Shown here: positions 1 through 11,177 of the stretch, in pieces
Numbering within the stretch: the stretch's first letter is position 1
How the letters are laid out: each line of letters starts with the position of its first letter
Assembly (NCBI GenBank): GCA_943704415.1
Contig: CALSCO010000718.1
Coordinates: forward strand, 1-40,240
Length of the DNA: 40,240 nucleotides
From: Parvularia atlantis
Lineage: Eukaryota; Opisthokonta; Rotosphaerida
Direction of reading: 5' to 3'
The notes under the pieces: generated by a model
What the model saw: the letters and a program-made list of their open reading frames with translations, nothing else
The model's database searches: none
What the model was told of the DNA's origin: nothing
Made by a program: the position numbers and the translations under genes

Positions 1-8
1 GGGGGGGG
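1..8. other. G8 run at the left edge
   Basis: The window opens with eight G and closes (40234-40240) with seven C, so each strand begins 5' with a G run. Neither run is needed by the adjoining gene models. They could be real sequence or added at contig ends by library chemistry or assembly. Confidence 0.6.
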
Positions 9-610
9 CCGCGGTGAACGCACGGCTGATGTGACGAGTGCAACTAGGTCGTCAACAACAAGATGCCCGACTTTTACCGCGAGTACGTCAACGACGTGCA
101 GCGCATCATCGAGGAGAACGCGCGGCTCGAGTTTGAGTGTCTGTGGGCGGTGCGTGGCAGGAGAGCGCGCGATGACGGCGTGGCTGACGGGTGGACGGGC
201 GCAGGAGCACGAGCGCACCAAGACCGCGCGCTCGATCCTGTCGGACGTCCTGTCCAACTCGATTCTCAAGATGGCCCACGAGATGGCCACGAGCGGCTTC
301 TGGGAGGACGAGGGTGCGTCCCCGCGCGTGTGTCCTCGCCGCCGTGTCTCGCTCACAACCTCGCGCAGCGCTGCGGAAAGCTGTGCTCTCGCGCGCCTTC
401 CCCAAGACCCTGCTCAAGAAGCTCGGCTACGACACGCTCCTGCAGCGCATCCCGGACGCGTACCTCAAGGCGATCTTCCACTCGCACCTCGCCTCGCGCT
501 TCGTCTACCAGTACGGCACCGAGCCGTCGCAGTTTGCCTTCTTCCAGTTCATGTCGCAGTACATGCAAGCACACGAGGCCGCCCTCAAGGCCTCGGCCGC
601 GTCGGCATAA
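1..610 (+). CDS. GDH2: NAD-specific glutamate dehydrogenase, large (GDH2-type), C-terminal part
   Basis: This is the C-terminal end of the large NAD-dependent glutamate dehydrogenase, which deaminates glutamate to 2-oxoglutarate and is usually mitochondrial in fungi. Visible exons are 48-149, 205-313 and 369-610, joined across introns 150-204 and 314-368. The spliced protein contains MPDFYREYV, ENARLEFE, RSILSDVLSNSI, the stretch PDAYLKAIFHSHLASRFVYQ, and ends FMSQYMQAHEAALKASAASA before TAA at 608-610. These match the conserved end of the GDH2 family as I remember it. The N-terminal and catalytic parts lie outside the window. The first exon follows a TAG acceptor at 45-47; a possible donor at 14 would give an intron of only 34 nt, so the true donor may be off the edge. 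The 3' end faces FANCM convergently. Confidence 0.85.
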
Positions 611-1086
611 TAAGCCTCTGTGTGCCGCGGCGTGGACCATCATGTGTGCGTGTTGTGTGTTGCGGTGGGGCAGCGACTTGAAGGTCCATCGACGTGAGCG
701 TCGTGTTGCTCATGAGGGCGTCCGCCATGGACGGCTTGAACGACGAGAGGACGGCGGCGACGACAACGGCCGCAAACTAGAAGGTGATCCAGAAGACGAC
801 GTGCACCGCGCGTCCGACAGGCCGCCACCGCTGTAGATGAACAGCACGAGCAGCTCCTGCGCTTCGCTGTGAGCGCGCACTGAACAACTTCATGCTGCTT
901 GATGGCGAGGCAGGCGTGGCGCGCTGGACGACGGTTCTCTGCTCATCCGCTGCGTCCGTGGTGTTGCTGTCTCGCGCCTGTCGACGGCACCATCGTTGCG
1001 ACCAGTCGCTACGCGCACTTGAGTGCTGCTGTTCAGTTCAGTTGTGAGCTGTCGTTCTGTCTGTGGCTCCACCGTGACGGTTGTGC
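611..1086. other. convergent intergenic region, no confident gene
   Basis: These 476 bp lie between the GDH2 stop and the FANCM stop. I see no tRNA and no exon chain that I trust. On the minus strand there is a strongly hydrophobic segment, about 735-800, reading VHVVFWITF, then an in-frame TAG, then FAAVVVAAVLSSF followed by KPSMADALMSNTTLTSMD. Upstream of it, in another frame, is ELLVLFIYSGGGLSD. This could be the last exons of a small membrane protein lying behind FANCM on the same strand, but the frame is broken as sequenced and no start could be placed. On that strand an ATG overlaps the FANCM stop (ATGA at 1087-1090). Confidence 0.3.
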
Positions 1087-2099
1087 TCATGGGGAAGACA
1101 AGTCAATCGCAGGGCGCTTGACGAGGCGTGATCGTGGCCCGGCTGACCGCACCGGCGACGAGCTGGCCGTAACAAGCGCGGCCTCGTCCTCGTCGTCGAC
1201 GACAAAGCCCGACAGGTCCGACGACGAAGGCGAGCCCGCGTGTCCTCTTGGCCGCGCCGGCGTGCCCTCGCTCGACAGGTCGCGCGCCCCTGCGATCGCT
1301 CGCGCGAGCACGTCGTCGTCCGCCTCGTCTACGTGGTCGTCCGACCACACGACGCCGCCGTCACTCGAGGGCGCCTGCACGGGCTGTGCTCCCAGTGGTG
1401 GTGGAGGTGCCGGCGCTAAGCGCCCGCGCGTGCGGATCATCCTGGCGGCGCGCACGCAGTGTGAGGTGCAAGCTTGCACGTTGCACGCCACACGCACCGG
1501 ATAACGCTGCGCGGCGTCGGCGGCACGTCGCGCGCAGGGCTGAAGAGTGAGCGCCGATACACGGCCTGCATCCCTTCCTGGTCGTCCACCGCCGCGCTCG
1601 CGCCCGACTCGTCGCCCACGACAAAGCCGTCGCCGTCCTCGCCGTCCTCGTCTTCGTCCTCGCCTTCCTCCTCCTCCTCGCCGTCTGACCCGGCCTCCTC
1701 GTCCAGGAACTTGCGGCTCGCGTGGGTTCTTGGGCGCTTGGCCAGCGGCACATCCGGCGAGCTCTCCACTGGCGGTGCTGGTTGTGCTGGTTGTGCTGGT
1801 TGTGCTGGTTGTGCTGATGGTGGCTGAGCTGGTGCTGGTTGCGGAGGACGGGGCACGGTCTCGCCGTCGCGCTCGACACGGAGGCGCAGCTTTAGCGTGA
1901 GCGAGCCAGCACGAGTCGCAGGTGCCGGTGCAGGTGCCGACGGCGGTGCAGGCGCGGGTGGAGCGGGTGGAGCGGGTGCAGGTGTCGCCGCAGGCACAGC
2001 GGGAGGCGGCGCATCAATGCCCGGCGTCGCGACGGACCGCTCAATGCGCTCGATCGACTGCAGCGTCGCGGCGTCCAGCTCAAAGTCCATTAAATCCTG

Positions 2100-2145
<46 letters not shown>

Positions 2146-5100
2146 AGCACCACACCGCTGTCCTCGGCGTCCTTGACCGCGGCCGGCGCGCGCTGAATAT
2201 CATCGTCGTCGTCGCTGTCGAGCTGGCTGAGGTTGATGCCTGCGAGCACGTCTTCGGCGATCCCGAGCACGTCCTCGGCAATCTCGGCGATCTCGGGCGA
2301 GGCCGGGTCCGAGTCGAGCATCGAGACGTTCGCCACCGCTTCGGTCGCCACCACCACCGCAGCCGGAGCCTCGTCGTCCGAGTCGGGTGCGAGGAGCGAC
2401 GCGAGGTGCGGCGGAAAGACATGCGCCCAGCTAACGGCGCACGCCGCGTCCAGCCGCCGCACGACCTCGTCCGCGTCCAGCCGCTGCACAGGCACCGCAA
2501 CGTCTCGCACGAGGTCGGACTCTCGCAGCCGCACGCCAAGCACGTCCTCGGTCGAAGGCAAGTCGTTGTCGTCGTCGTCGTCCCACACGAGCTTGCACGG
2601 CAGGATGGGCTCAACCGTCGCGTCGCCGTCCTCGCTGCCGCCGGGCTCGCTGCCAGCCGCGGCCACCGGCGAGCGCGGCAGCAGGGGTGCGGGTCGCGGG
2701 CCGCTGACGGCGTTCGCAATCGACGGCGGCAGGTCAAAGTCGTCGCTCTGCGCGAGCGGCAAACGTCAGACCGAGTGCCACCGTCGCAGCCAGGGCTCGC
2801 ACACCCCGTCGCTGCCGTCGAGCATCGATCGCGATGGCACGGCTGGCCACACGAGCGACGCGCCCGCGTCGCGGCTGTACACGCTCTCGGCCATCATCGC
2901 CGCGGTCGGGCCGACGTCACCGAGGCTGCGTACGCGCTCCATGCGCGCGTCGTACGCGTCGGCGTCATCGGTCTTGAGCCGCTCGGTCAGCTTCAGGATG
3001 CTGCGGCCGTGTGAGGGAGGCGCAGCAAGGGTGCGAGACGAGGCCCGCGCACCGCATGAACGCCGCGCACCGCTCCGAGTGCTCGACCGCATGCACAGCC
3101 GACGGGAAGCTCTGCCAGACCATCGTTTCGGCACTCGGCAGCAGCGGCACAAGCAGCTCGGGCGTCTCGCTGTCGGGCAGCTGGTACTTGCGCGACCACT
3201 CGCGCAGCTCGTCCGTCGTCAGATACGGCCCCTTGCGCCTGTGCATGCGCAGCAGTCAGGAGGACGGGCAGTCGCGCGAGCGCAGCACGCACACGCTCGC
3301 GGTGGCCTTGGCACGCGCCCGCGTCGCTGCGTTGGTCGGTGTGGGCGGGATGGTGAGGACGACCTTGTTGACGACGGGGCTAAAGGCGGCGGGGATCATG
3401 CGCGGGTTGTGCTCGTAGTACGTGAACTGGCCGGCCGCGATCACGCGCTGCACCGACTTGACCGTGCCCTGGCTGCGCCGGTACGAGCCCTCCTCGCGGC
3501 CCTCGGTCATGAGCATGACGATGCGGCCCTGTGCGCGTTTGTGCGGGAGTTGGTGGGCGGTAAATAGGCCGGTCGGGACGCGTACGCACCTTGCGCGCGC
3601 GGCCCGTGCGGCCCATGCGCTGGAGCATGCGCGTGGGCGACGACTGCGCGTCAAAGCACACGATCAGGTCGACCTCGCCAATGTCCAGGCCCTCCTCGCC
3701 GATCGACGTGCACACGAGCGTGTTGTACCCGCCCGCCTTGAAGTCGCTCACGACCTTGAGCTGCTCCTGCTGCGTCAGGCCCTTGGTGCGTGCGGACCCC
3801 TGTGTGCCGCACGTGCGCGTGAGACACGACGGCTGAGCAGCGCGTGCGCACGGTACCTGCCCGATGAAGCCCATCGGCTTGACGACGCTGGACGCGCGCC
3901 TGAGCGCCCGCACAATCTCGTCGACTGAGTGTCGGAACTGCGAGAAGACCATGACGCGCGTCGATTGCGGCGTCTCGTGCTCGCGAAAGTGCGCGTCGAC
4001 CACGCTCACGAGCTTGTCGACCTTCGGGTGCCCGCTGTAGTCGGCCAGGGCCACCTGTGCGCCGTGTTACGCGCTGCTGGTCGCACACGCGAGGAAGCGC
4101 ACCTTCTCGGACAGCTCGGCCATCAGGTTTGCGTACTCGGGCCGCCGCAGCAGGTCCGCCTTGGACCGGCTCAGGCGGCGGTCCGGATTGTCCTCCTCCG
4201 CAAACGACTGCGCCGCCCGCGTGAGCTCCGCGCGCACATGGGGCTGCACGCACCTGCAAAAAGTAAAAGAATGCGCGCACGCCGTGCTGGTGCAGCAGGT
4301 TGTACGCGTGCGAGAGCGACATGACCACGCCAAAGTCGCCCAGCACGATGCTCGGGTCGAAGCGTGACGACCCCTGCATGCGCGCATGTCAGCAGCGGCT
4401 CGCGCGGGCACTGCGCGGCGCAGACGCACCCCGCGCTCGGCCTTGGCCGTGTAGGTCTCGCGCGAGCGCGTGAGCACCATCAGGTTGACCTTCTCGGGGT
4501 CGCTGATGTTCATCGCGCCGGCCTGCGACAGCCGCTGCAGAAACGGGCCCATCAGTGCGCGGAAGCGCTCGCGCACGCGCTGCAGCTCCTGCGACATCGG
4601 CACCACAATCTTCTCGACCTGTCCCGCGTCGCGCGCGTTCAGCTTGTCTTTGCGGCGCCACACCAAACGCACCTGCCGCCCGTGCACGTACGGCGCCACG
4701 TCGAGCGAGTTCTCGGAGCGGTACTCGAGGTGCGCGATCAGCAGGTTGCTCACGACCTGCTGGATGCTCTGCGAGTCGGCGCCCGGCGTCGCCGACAGCG
4801 CGAGCACGCGGAACTCGGTCGTGTGCGCGAGCATGCGCCGCACGACCTCACAGTAGGCATAGTTGCCCTGCGCGCTGCGAGCGTGGGATGAGCTCTGCGC
4901 GCGCGTGTCTGCGCGCGCGTGTGTGTGTAGTGTGCGCCACGCACCGGTGCGCCTCGTCGACCACGACGCACACGACCGACGCCGCCGGGCACACGCCGCG
5001 CTCGAGGTCGCGCTGCATCACCTGCGGCGTCAGGAAAAACACGCGCTTGCTCGCCCAGATCGCCGGGCGCTTGTCCGAGGCGACCGCGCCCGTCAGCTCG

Positions 5101-5826
5101 GCCGTCTGCGTGAACGATCAGCCGGCGCCGACGCACGGGCAGCAGCAGGGCGCGACGCACGTCCTCGGGCGGGATGCCGGTGATGCGGCGGCACGCGTGC
5201 ACCTGCTGCGCCACGAGCGGCTTGGTCGGGGCCATGAACACGAGCTTGCCGGTCGGGAACCAGCGGTAGAAGTTGTACATGACCACGGCCGCGATGAACG
5301 TCTTGCCGAGGCCCGTCGGCAGCGACACGAGCGTATTCTTCAGCAGCGCTGCCCGCCGCGATCGAGTCAGCAAACGTGCACGACGGCGCACGACGGGCGC
5401 GCCGCACCCTGGTGGATGATGTGGAACTGGTAGTCGCGCACGCTCTGGTTGATCGGGAAGATCCACGTGTCGCCCTTGGACGCGTCAAACGCCGCGGCGC
5501 TCGCGCGCGGCACAAACGGCACGGGCGCATCCGACAGCGCCGCGCGCGCCGACACCGGGGCGGCAGGCGCAGGCCGCGCGCCGATCGTGCCCGAGAACAC
5601 TGCGCGGGCGATCAGCGAGGTTGTGAGCGAGCGGCATCGCACGGCTCTGCTCGTCGTCGCCGCCCGCCTCGGCATCGCCGTCCGCGCCGTCAGCCCAGTC
5701 GGCGTCGTCGGCGTCGCCGGCGTCGCCGGCCGGCGCCAGCCACGCCGCGTCCTCGTCGGACGCGTCCAGCGCGGAGGTGGCGCGACCAGCCGGGCCACGT
5801 CGGCAATATGAGCGGGACCCGCGCAT
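1087..5826 (-). CDS. FANCM: FANCM/Mph1 family DNA helicase/translocase
   Basis: This is an SF2 DNA translocase that remodels stalled forks and D-loops in the Fanconi/Mph1 pathway, acting in the nucleus. Fourteen exons give 1341 aa, with introns 5600-5642, 5349-5407, 5106-5160, 4875-4944, 4374-4429, 4208-4253, 4055-4102, 3800-3856, 3529-3589, 3239-3292, 3001-3052, 2748-2804 and 1442-1497. In order it shows [10 protein letters not shown] (Q-motif region), Walker A PTGLGKTF near residue 135, DEAH near 238 followed by RAQGNYAYC, motif [26 protein letters not shown], and motif [13 protein letters not shown] near 595. From about residue 810 to the end it is acidic, Pro/Ala-rich and low in complexity, with Asp-Ala repeats. 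I see no ERCC4-type nuclease or HhH domain, as in Mph1. The start is the ATG at 5824-5826; a downstream start is possible because the first 50 residues are weakly constrained. Confidence 0.9.
2101..2145. repeat. hexanucleotide repeat coding Asp-Ala repeats in FANCM
   Basis: About seven copies of GGCGTC on the plus strand encode alternating Asp-Ala in the disordered C-terminal tail of the FANCM protein. A second short repeat, GGTTGTGCT-like units at 1780-1815, encodes Gln-Pro-Ala repeats in the same tail. Both are in frame with the coding exon. Confidence 0.85.
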
Positions 5827-5827
5827 G
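5824..5827. promoter_or_regulatory. CATG palindrome serving as both divergent start codons
   Basis: The four bases CATG contain ATG on both strands: 5825-5827 for the glycosyltransferase and 5826-5824 for FANCM. If both starts are right, there is no intergenic space, and each promoter and 5' leader lies inside the first coding exon of the neighbour. Alternative starts (5837 for the glycosyltransferase, or a later Met for FANCM) would separate them slightly. This rests on reading frame only; no transcript data are available. Confidence 0.5.
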
Positions 5828-8363
5828 GCCGGTCGGATGCGCCGCGCGCTCGCGCTCGTCCTGGTCGCGCTGGCCGTGCTCGTCGTGCTCAACGTGCTCG
5901 TGCTGCCGGGCCTGGTGCCGGACCCCACCGCTGCCTCCGCCTCTGCCGGGGACGCGCCGGCGGCCGCGAGCGGGGCGACGGTGGCGGTGTGGCTCGATGG
6001 CGCACCGAGCGCGGCCGCCTCGACGGGGCTGCTGGCGGCGCTCAACGCGAGCGATGCGGCGGCCGCGCCGAGTGTGCGGCGCGTGCTGTTTGTGAGCAGC
6101 GCGCGTGAGCCGGACGTGTGCGGGCACGTGCGCGACGCGCTGGGCTTGCGGCGGCCGCGGTGGACGGTGCTGTGCGCGCGGCCGTACGCGCCGTGGACGG
6201 CGGCCGAGGTGGTGCGGCAGGCGTCGGGGCTGGCAAGCGGCGGCGGCGGCGGCGGGGGCGTCGTGCTGCTGCTGTCGGGGCGCGTGGGGCTGATGCAGCC
6301 GTCGGACGACGACGATCACGACGACGGCGGCCTGCTGAGGGCGATCGCCGCGGCGGCGCACGGACTGACGCACTCGGGCGCGGTGCTGGGCGCGCCGCTG
6401 TTGGTGCGGGCCGGGTCGAGCGTGGTGCAGTCGGCGGGCGTGTTGGTGGCGCGCGCGGCGATGTCGGTGCGGGCGGACGGGCGCGAGGTGGCGCGAGGCA
6501 ACACGTTTGTGCCGGTGCCGCGGCTGGCGGGCGTCGACCGCACGGTGCGTGGCCGTGCTGCTCGCTTGCTCGCTGCTCGCTGACAATGGCAGAGCTCGGC
6601 CGTGGCTGTGGGCGCGGCCGTCACCACGGTCACGGCGGACGCGGTGCTGTTCCTGTCGGGGTGGTACGGCGCGCTGGACGACGACGCCAAGCTACTGCTG
6701 GCGCCGCTCGACCGCGACGCGTTCTGGGCCGCGGCAGCAGCAAGTACGCTGCGGCACGGTGACGTCCGCGTGCGTTCACGCGGTCGGGTGTGGGGTGCGC
6801 TCGCTGACCGGCTTCGAGCAGTACATGCCGCAGCTGGCCTTGGCGGTGGACGAGTCGGTTGAGCTGCAGCCCGGGTCAGGGTGCGCGTGCGCTCGCTCGC
6901 CTGCATGGACTGCACGCTGACCGCTCGCCATCGTAGGACGTCGCAGGAGGCACAAGAGTGGCTTGCGATGCTGCACGCGACCTCGCACAAGTGCGACGTC
7001 GCCGTCGGTGCGAGTGTCGCTCCCGCTGCCCTTGCCGAACCAAATGCGCGCACTGCAGTGTGGGACGGGTACCTCAACGACTGCACGGGCTGGGCGAGCG
7101 AGGCGATCAGCTTTCTCGTCGAGCTCGAGCAGGTGCGCTTTCGCCCGCGCTTCGTACGCACACACTCAGCCCCGTCGCAGCACCTGCGCTTCCTGGCGAT
7201 CGTCGCAGACGACTCGTTCTGCCCGGGCTACCCGGCGTGGGTGCGCGACGCGCTGCACCGGCTGCGGACGGTGACGCTGCCCGACGAGGTGTGCGCACGC
7301 TGTGCCGTGCCTCGCCGTCTTGCTCACTGCGCCATCGCAGATCGACGTGTGGGTGTCGCACAAGCCGCCGCCGTCGTACCCGCGCTTCCCGTACAACGGC
7401 CTGCGACGCGTGGAGAGGCGGCCGCGCGTGGTCGTGGGGCGCTCGATGATCGAGTCGGTCGACATGCCGGCGGCGTGGCGCGGGCACAGCGAGCGCGTGG
7501 ACGAGGTCTGGGTGCCGTCGTCGTTCCTGCTCGACGTCTTTGTGCGCGGCGGCGTGCCGCCGTCCAAGCTCGTGCTGGTGCCCGAGGCCGTGGACGTGCA
7601 CCTGTTTGACCCGTCGCGCACGGCGCCGCTGGCCCTGCCGCAGCGGCGCGCGTTCAACTTTTTGTCGATCTTCAAGTGGGAGGAGCGCAAGGGCTACGAC
7701 GTGCTGCTGCAGGCCTACGCCAGCGCGTTCACGGCCGACGACGACGTGTGCCTGTACCTGCACACGTACCTGTACGCGGGCGCGACGGCGGCCGAGCGGC
7801 GCAACTCGACGCATCTGCACGGGCTCGCGGTGACGGCGATGCGCGCGCACGACCCGGCCGTGCCGCCCGAGCGCCTGCCGTGCGTCGCCGTGCTGACGGA
7901 CCTGCTGCCGCGGGGCGACATGCCGCGGCTGTACCGCGCGGCCGACGCGTTCGTGCTGCCGACGCGCGGCGAGGGCTGGGGCCTGCCGCTGATGGAGGCG
8001 ATGGCAATGGGCCTGCCGACGGTCGCGACCAACGTGCGCCGTGGCTTCTCATGCTCGCGCGTGCGCTGATGATGTGCCGCGCAGTTCTCGGGCCAGCTCG
8101 ACTTTCTCGACGAGCGCACGGGCTACCTGATCGCGGTTGAGGCGATGGAGCCGCCGTCGAGCGCGGCGTACGACCCGGCGCTGCGGTGGGCGCGCGCGTC
8201 GTGGCAGCACCTCGCGCAGCTGATGCGTGCGATCGTCGCCGTCCCGTCCGCCGCGGCCGCACGGGGCGCCGCAGCGCGCCGGCGCGTCGTTGAGGGCTTC
8301 AACGAGGCGCGTGTCGCCCGCACTATCGCCGAGCGCCTTGTACAGCTCAAAGGGCAACGATAG
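5825..8363 (+). CDS. GT4-type glycosyltransferase, type II membrane protein
   Basis: This is a retaining glycosyltransferase of the GT-B fold, probably in the secretory pathway. Seven exons give 743 aa, with introns 6545-6592, 6770-6821, 6881-6936, 7133-7180, 7289-7340 and 8034-8084. Residues about 5-33 form one hydrophobic segment (RRALALVLVALAVLVVLNVL), a signal anchor with a short cytosolic end. The C-terminal half carries the Glycos_transf_1 signature: FNFLSIFKWEERKGYDVLL, then a late block with ADAFVLPTRGEGWGLPLMEA and MAMGLPTVATN, which contains the E-x7-E pair. The middle region is poorly conserved and Gly/Ala-rich. Acceptor and substrate cannot be told. The chosen ATG at 5825 overlaps the FANCM start codon on the other strand; the next in-frame ATG at 5837 would begin just before the membrane segment. 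Confidence 0.85.
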
Positions 8364-8404
8364 ACAACCTCATTGTGTATACTGAAGACGATCGATCACC
8401 CAGC

Positions 8405-8994
8405 ATGGCGGTGCGGAGAGCGGCCGCCTTCCCTCGCTCGCTTGCCTCCCTCATTCGCGACTGACGCGCGCTGCCCTCCGCACCGCTCCGACACCTGCGC
8501 CTCGTCCACCATCCGTCCCGATGCACCGCCCACTCGATCGCTCGCGCACCCGCTGCATCGCAGGAGGCGATCGTCGTCGGCAGCCCGTACAGCCCACTCG
8601 TCGGCGCCAGCAGCTACCCGCTGCTCGCGCTGCTGTTGCTCGCGATCGGGCTGGTCGCGTCGGCCAACTTTATGTCGTGCGTGTGGTCATGTGGGGTCTG
8701 CGGGTGCGGGTGCGGATGTGTGGCGAGGCAGGGCAGTCTGTGCTTGTGCGTGTGGTCTTGTGGGCTCGCGAGGGCAGGGCAGTCCGTGCTGATGCTGTGC
8801 ATTGCGCTCGCGCAACACGGCTCACACGCGCTCGCCCGCTACGCCCCCGCGCGCGCCCGCACCGCAGCTACGAGCTGCAGGTGACCAAGTTCAACCGCAA
8901 GCTCGCGCGCGAGCTGCAGCTGGCCGTACCTGCGGCGGCGTTCCTGGCGATGGGGACGCTGTACCTCTTCCTCTCCGTCGGGCTCTACGTCTGA
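8405..8994 (+). CDS. OST5: oligosaccharyltransferase subunit OST5/TMEM258
   Basis: This is a small ER membrane subunit of the oligosaccharyltransferase complex for N-glycosylation. The three-exon model gives 81 aa, the usual size for TMEM258 (79 aa in human). The protein reads MAEAIVVGSPYSPLVG, a first membrane helix (PLLALLLLAIGLVASANFM), a loop SYELQVTKFNRKLAREL and a second helix ending LAMGTLYLFLSVGLYV. This lines up with the human TMEM258 pattern SPVNP, YEVTSTKYTRDIYKEL and LLWVGIYV. Introns are 8411-8563 and 8677-8867, both longer than the local norm. The first exon codes only Met-Ala and is chosen because it splices in phase and leaves the family's usual short N-terminus. The gene begins 41 bp after the glycosyltransferase stop. 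Confidence 0.85.
8677..8793. repeat. imperfect duplication inside OST5 intron 2
   Basis: The intron holds two related units, starting at 8677 and 8746. Each begins with a donor-like GTGCGTGTGGTC and carries GCAGGGCAGTC near its end. The second unit lacks part of the middle. It explains why this intron (191 nt) is about three times the usual size. Confidence 0.75.
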
Positions 8995-9083
8995 TCCGTG
9001 TGCAGTGCTGCGCCGCTTCACGTGCTGCTGCACCCCGTCCCGCTTAGAGAAAGGCTCGCAGTGTGCCCTGGCGTATTCCCAGC

Positions 9084-11144
9084 ATGGCAGCAGTGCGGCG
9101 CATCGCCGCTGTCTCGGCCGCCCTCCCGCGGCGCGCGGCGATGAGCACGGCGCGGCTGCTGCCGGAGGAGGTGCGCACCACGTCAGCCCGGGCCGTCACG
9201 CTCAGCACGGCGGACGGCAGATGACGGACGTGCGCTTCAACCCGGAGCTGGCCCAGTCGGCCGCGACCAACGTGCCCGAGGTGCTGCTGCACGGCAGCTC
9301 GCACACGCGCGCCATCACCCTCAACCGCCCCAAGGCGCTCAACGCGCTCACCCTCCCGATGGTCCGCGAGATGACGCGCCTGCTGCGGGTGCGCGCCCCC
9401 CGCCTCGTGCGCCTCGTCTGCTCGGCGCTCACGATCAACGCGCAGATGCTCGAGCCGGCCACGGGCAGCGCCACGACGGTCATCATCCAGGCCGCCGGCC
9501 GCAAGGCGTTCTGTGCAGGCGGCGACGTGCGCGGTTCGTGCTGCCCGCATCGACATCCTGCGCTGATCAGCCGCGCAGCGATCGCCGAGGCCGCGCAGAA
9601 GCGCGACGCGCTCGTGCGCGACTTTTTCGCGGAAGAGTACAACCTCAACTTCCTCATGGGCACGTACACCAAGCCGCTGATCGCGTTCATGGACGGCATC
9701 ACCAGTGGCGTACCGCGGTCGCACGTTGCTGCCGCTTGCTGCTCACGCGGTCGGCGGCGGCGGCAGTGGGCGGCGGCGTCGGCATCTCGGTCCACGGCAT
9801 GTTCCGCATCGCGACCGAGAATACGGTCTTCGCCATGCCCGGTGCGCAGCGCGCGTGCATCCGCTCGCCTTGCCGCCGACCGCACCGCCCAGAGACCGGC
9901 ATCGGCCTCTTCCCGGACGTCGGCGGCTCGTTTTTCCTCTCGCGCATGGACGGCCAGCTGGGCATGTACCTCGCGCTGACGGGCAGCCGCCTAAAGGGCA
10001 TTGAGACCTTGTGCGCCGCGCCGCGTGCACCACCATCCGCGCAACGCACATTCACCACCCTCGCCGCTGCAGCAAGGCCGGTATCGCCACGCACTACGTC
10101 CCGTCCAACATGCTCAGCACGCTCGAGCAGCGCCTGGGCCAGATCCAGTTCAAGACGGGCGCGCACGTGGCCACCGTGATTGACGAGCTGACGAGCGAGG
10201 ACGTCTTCCGCCGTTGCGTGGCGCGCCTGCCTGACGGCACCGCACGCTCACATCCGCGCAGAGTTTGAGATCAAGCACCGCGCGGAGATCGACGAGGTCT
10301 TCTCGGCGTCGAGCGTCGAGGAGATCATTGCACGCCTGAACGAGCGCAAGGCACGCCGCCGCTGACCCGACACGCGCACAAGCCCAGCTGACAGGCGCGC
10401 TCGCAGGACATGTCAGATTGGGCGGCCGACACGCTCGGCAAGCTGTACCGCATGTCGCCCACGAGCCTCAAGGTGACCTTTGAGCAGATCCGCCGCGGCT
10501 CCAAGCTGGACTTTGACCAGTGCTTCGAGATGGAGTACCGCCTGACGCAGCGGATATGCAACGTGCGCGCGCTGTGTGGCCCCGCGCACGCACGCACGGC
10601 CTGACACACTTCGCAGCCCAAGCGCACCGACTTTTTCGAGGGCGTGCGCGCGGTGCTGATCGACAAGGACATGAAGCCGCGCTGGAAGCCCGCGAGCCTA
10701 GCCGAGGTGTCGGACGCGATGGTCGCGGAGATGTTTGAGCCGGTGTGCATCACCTCGACGCGCATCCATCGCAGCTCGCTCACGCGCCGTGCAGCTGTCG
10801 ATCGAACGAGACGGCGTGCGCGACCTGCAGCTGCAGAAGCGCACGACATTCCCGCAGTACCCGACCATGTACCGCCTGCCGCCGGAGGAGATCATCCTCG
10901 ACTTTATCCGCGGCGAGAAGGTGCGCGCGCCGCGCTTGAGACGTCCATCGCTCACTCACACGCCGTGCGCTGTCGTCACAAGGAGGTGAACGCGGACCAG
11001 CTGCTGCGCCTCGTCACGGTGCAGTCGGGCCAAAAGGCCGGCGTCCAGCAGCACGTCAGAGAGATCCTCTCGCGCCGCTGCCAGATCGTCAGCCACCCGG
11101 CCACGCACCGCAAGCGCCTCGTTGTGAAGAGCGAGCACGTCTGA
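9084..11144 (+). CDS. HIBCH: 3-hydroxyisobutyryl-CoA hydrolase
   Basis: This crotonase-fold hydrolase releases 3-hydroxyisobutyrate from its CoA ester in valine breakdown. The N-terminus [20 protein letters not shown] is basic and amphipathic, fitting a mitochondrial presequence. Twelve exons give 486 aa, with introns 9171-9220, 9389-9445, 9534-9578, 9705-9766, 9842-9892, 10011-10072, 10213-10261, 10351-10406 (GC-AG), 10563-10616, 10743-10794 and 10921-10982. Family blocks in order: [107 protein letters not shown], then [20 protein letters not shown]. About 110 residues follow, with [15 protein letters not shown], like the C-terminal extension of fungal EHD3. The last acceptor is AAG rather than CAG and is the least certain junction. 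Confidence 0.92.
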
Positions 11145-11177
11145 TGTGGCTCGCCCCACACGGCACAAACACACGGC

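Noticed and set aside
10410-11144. A possible separate gene starting [19 protein letters not shown]
   Set aside because: This block is the middle of HIBCH (compare KMSPTSLK and [11 protein letters not shown] of the human enzyme). Joining it to the upstream exons by a GC-AG intron keeps the frame and gives a normal-length protein.
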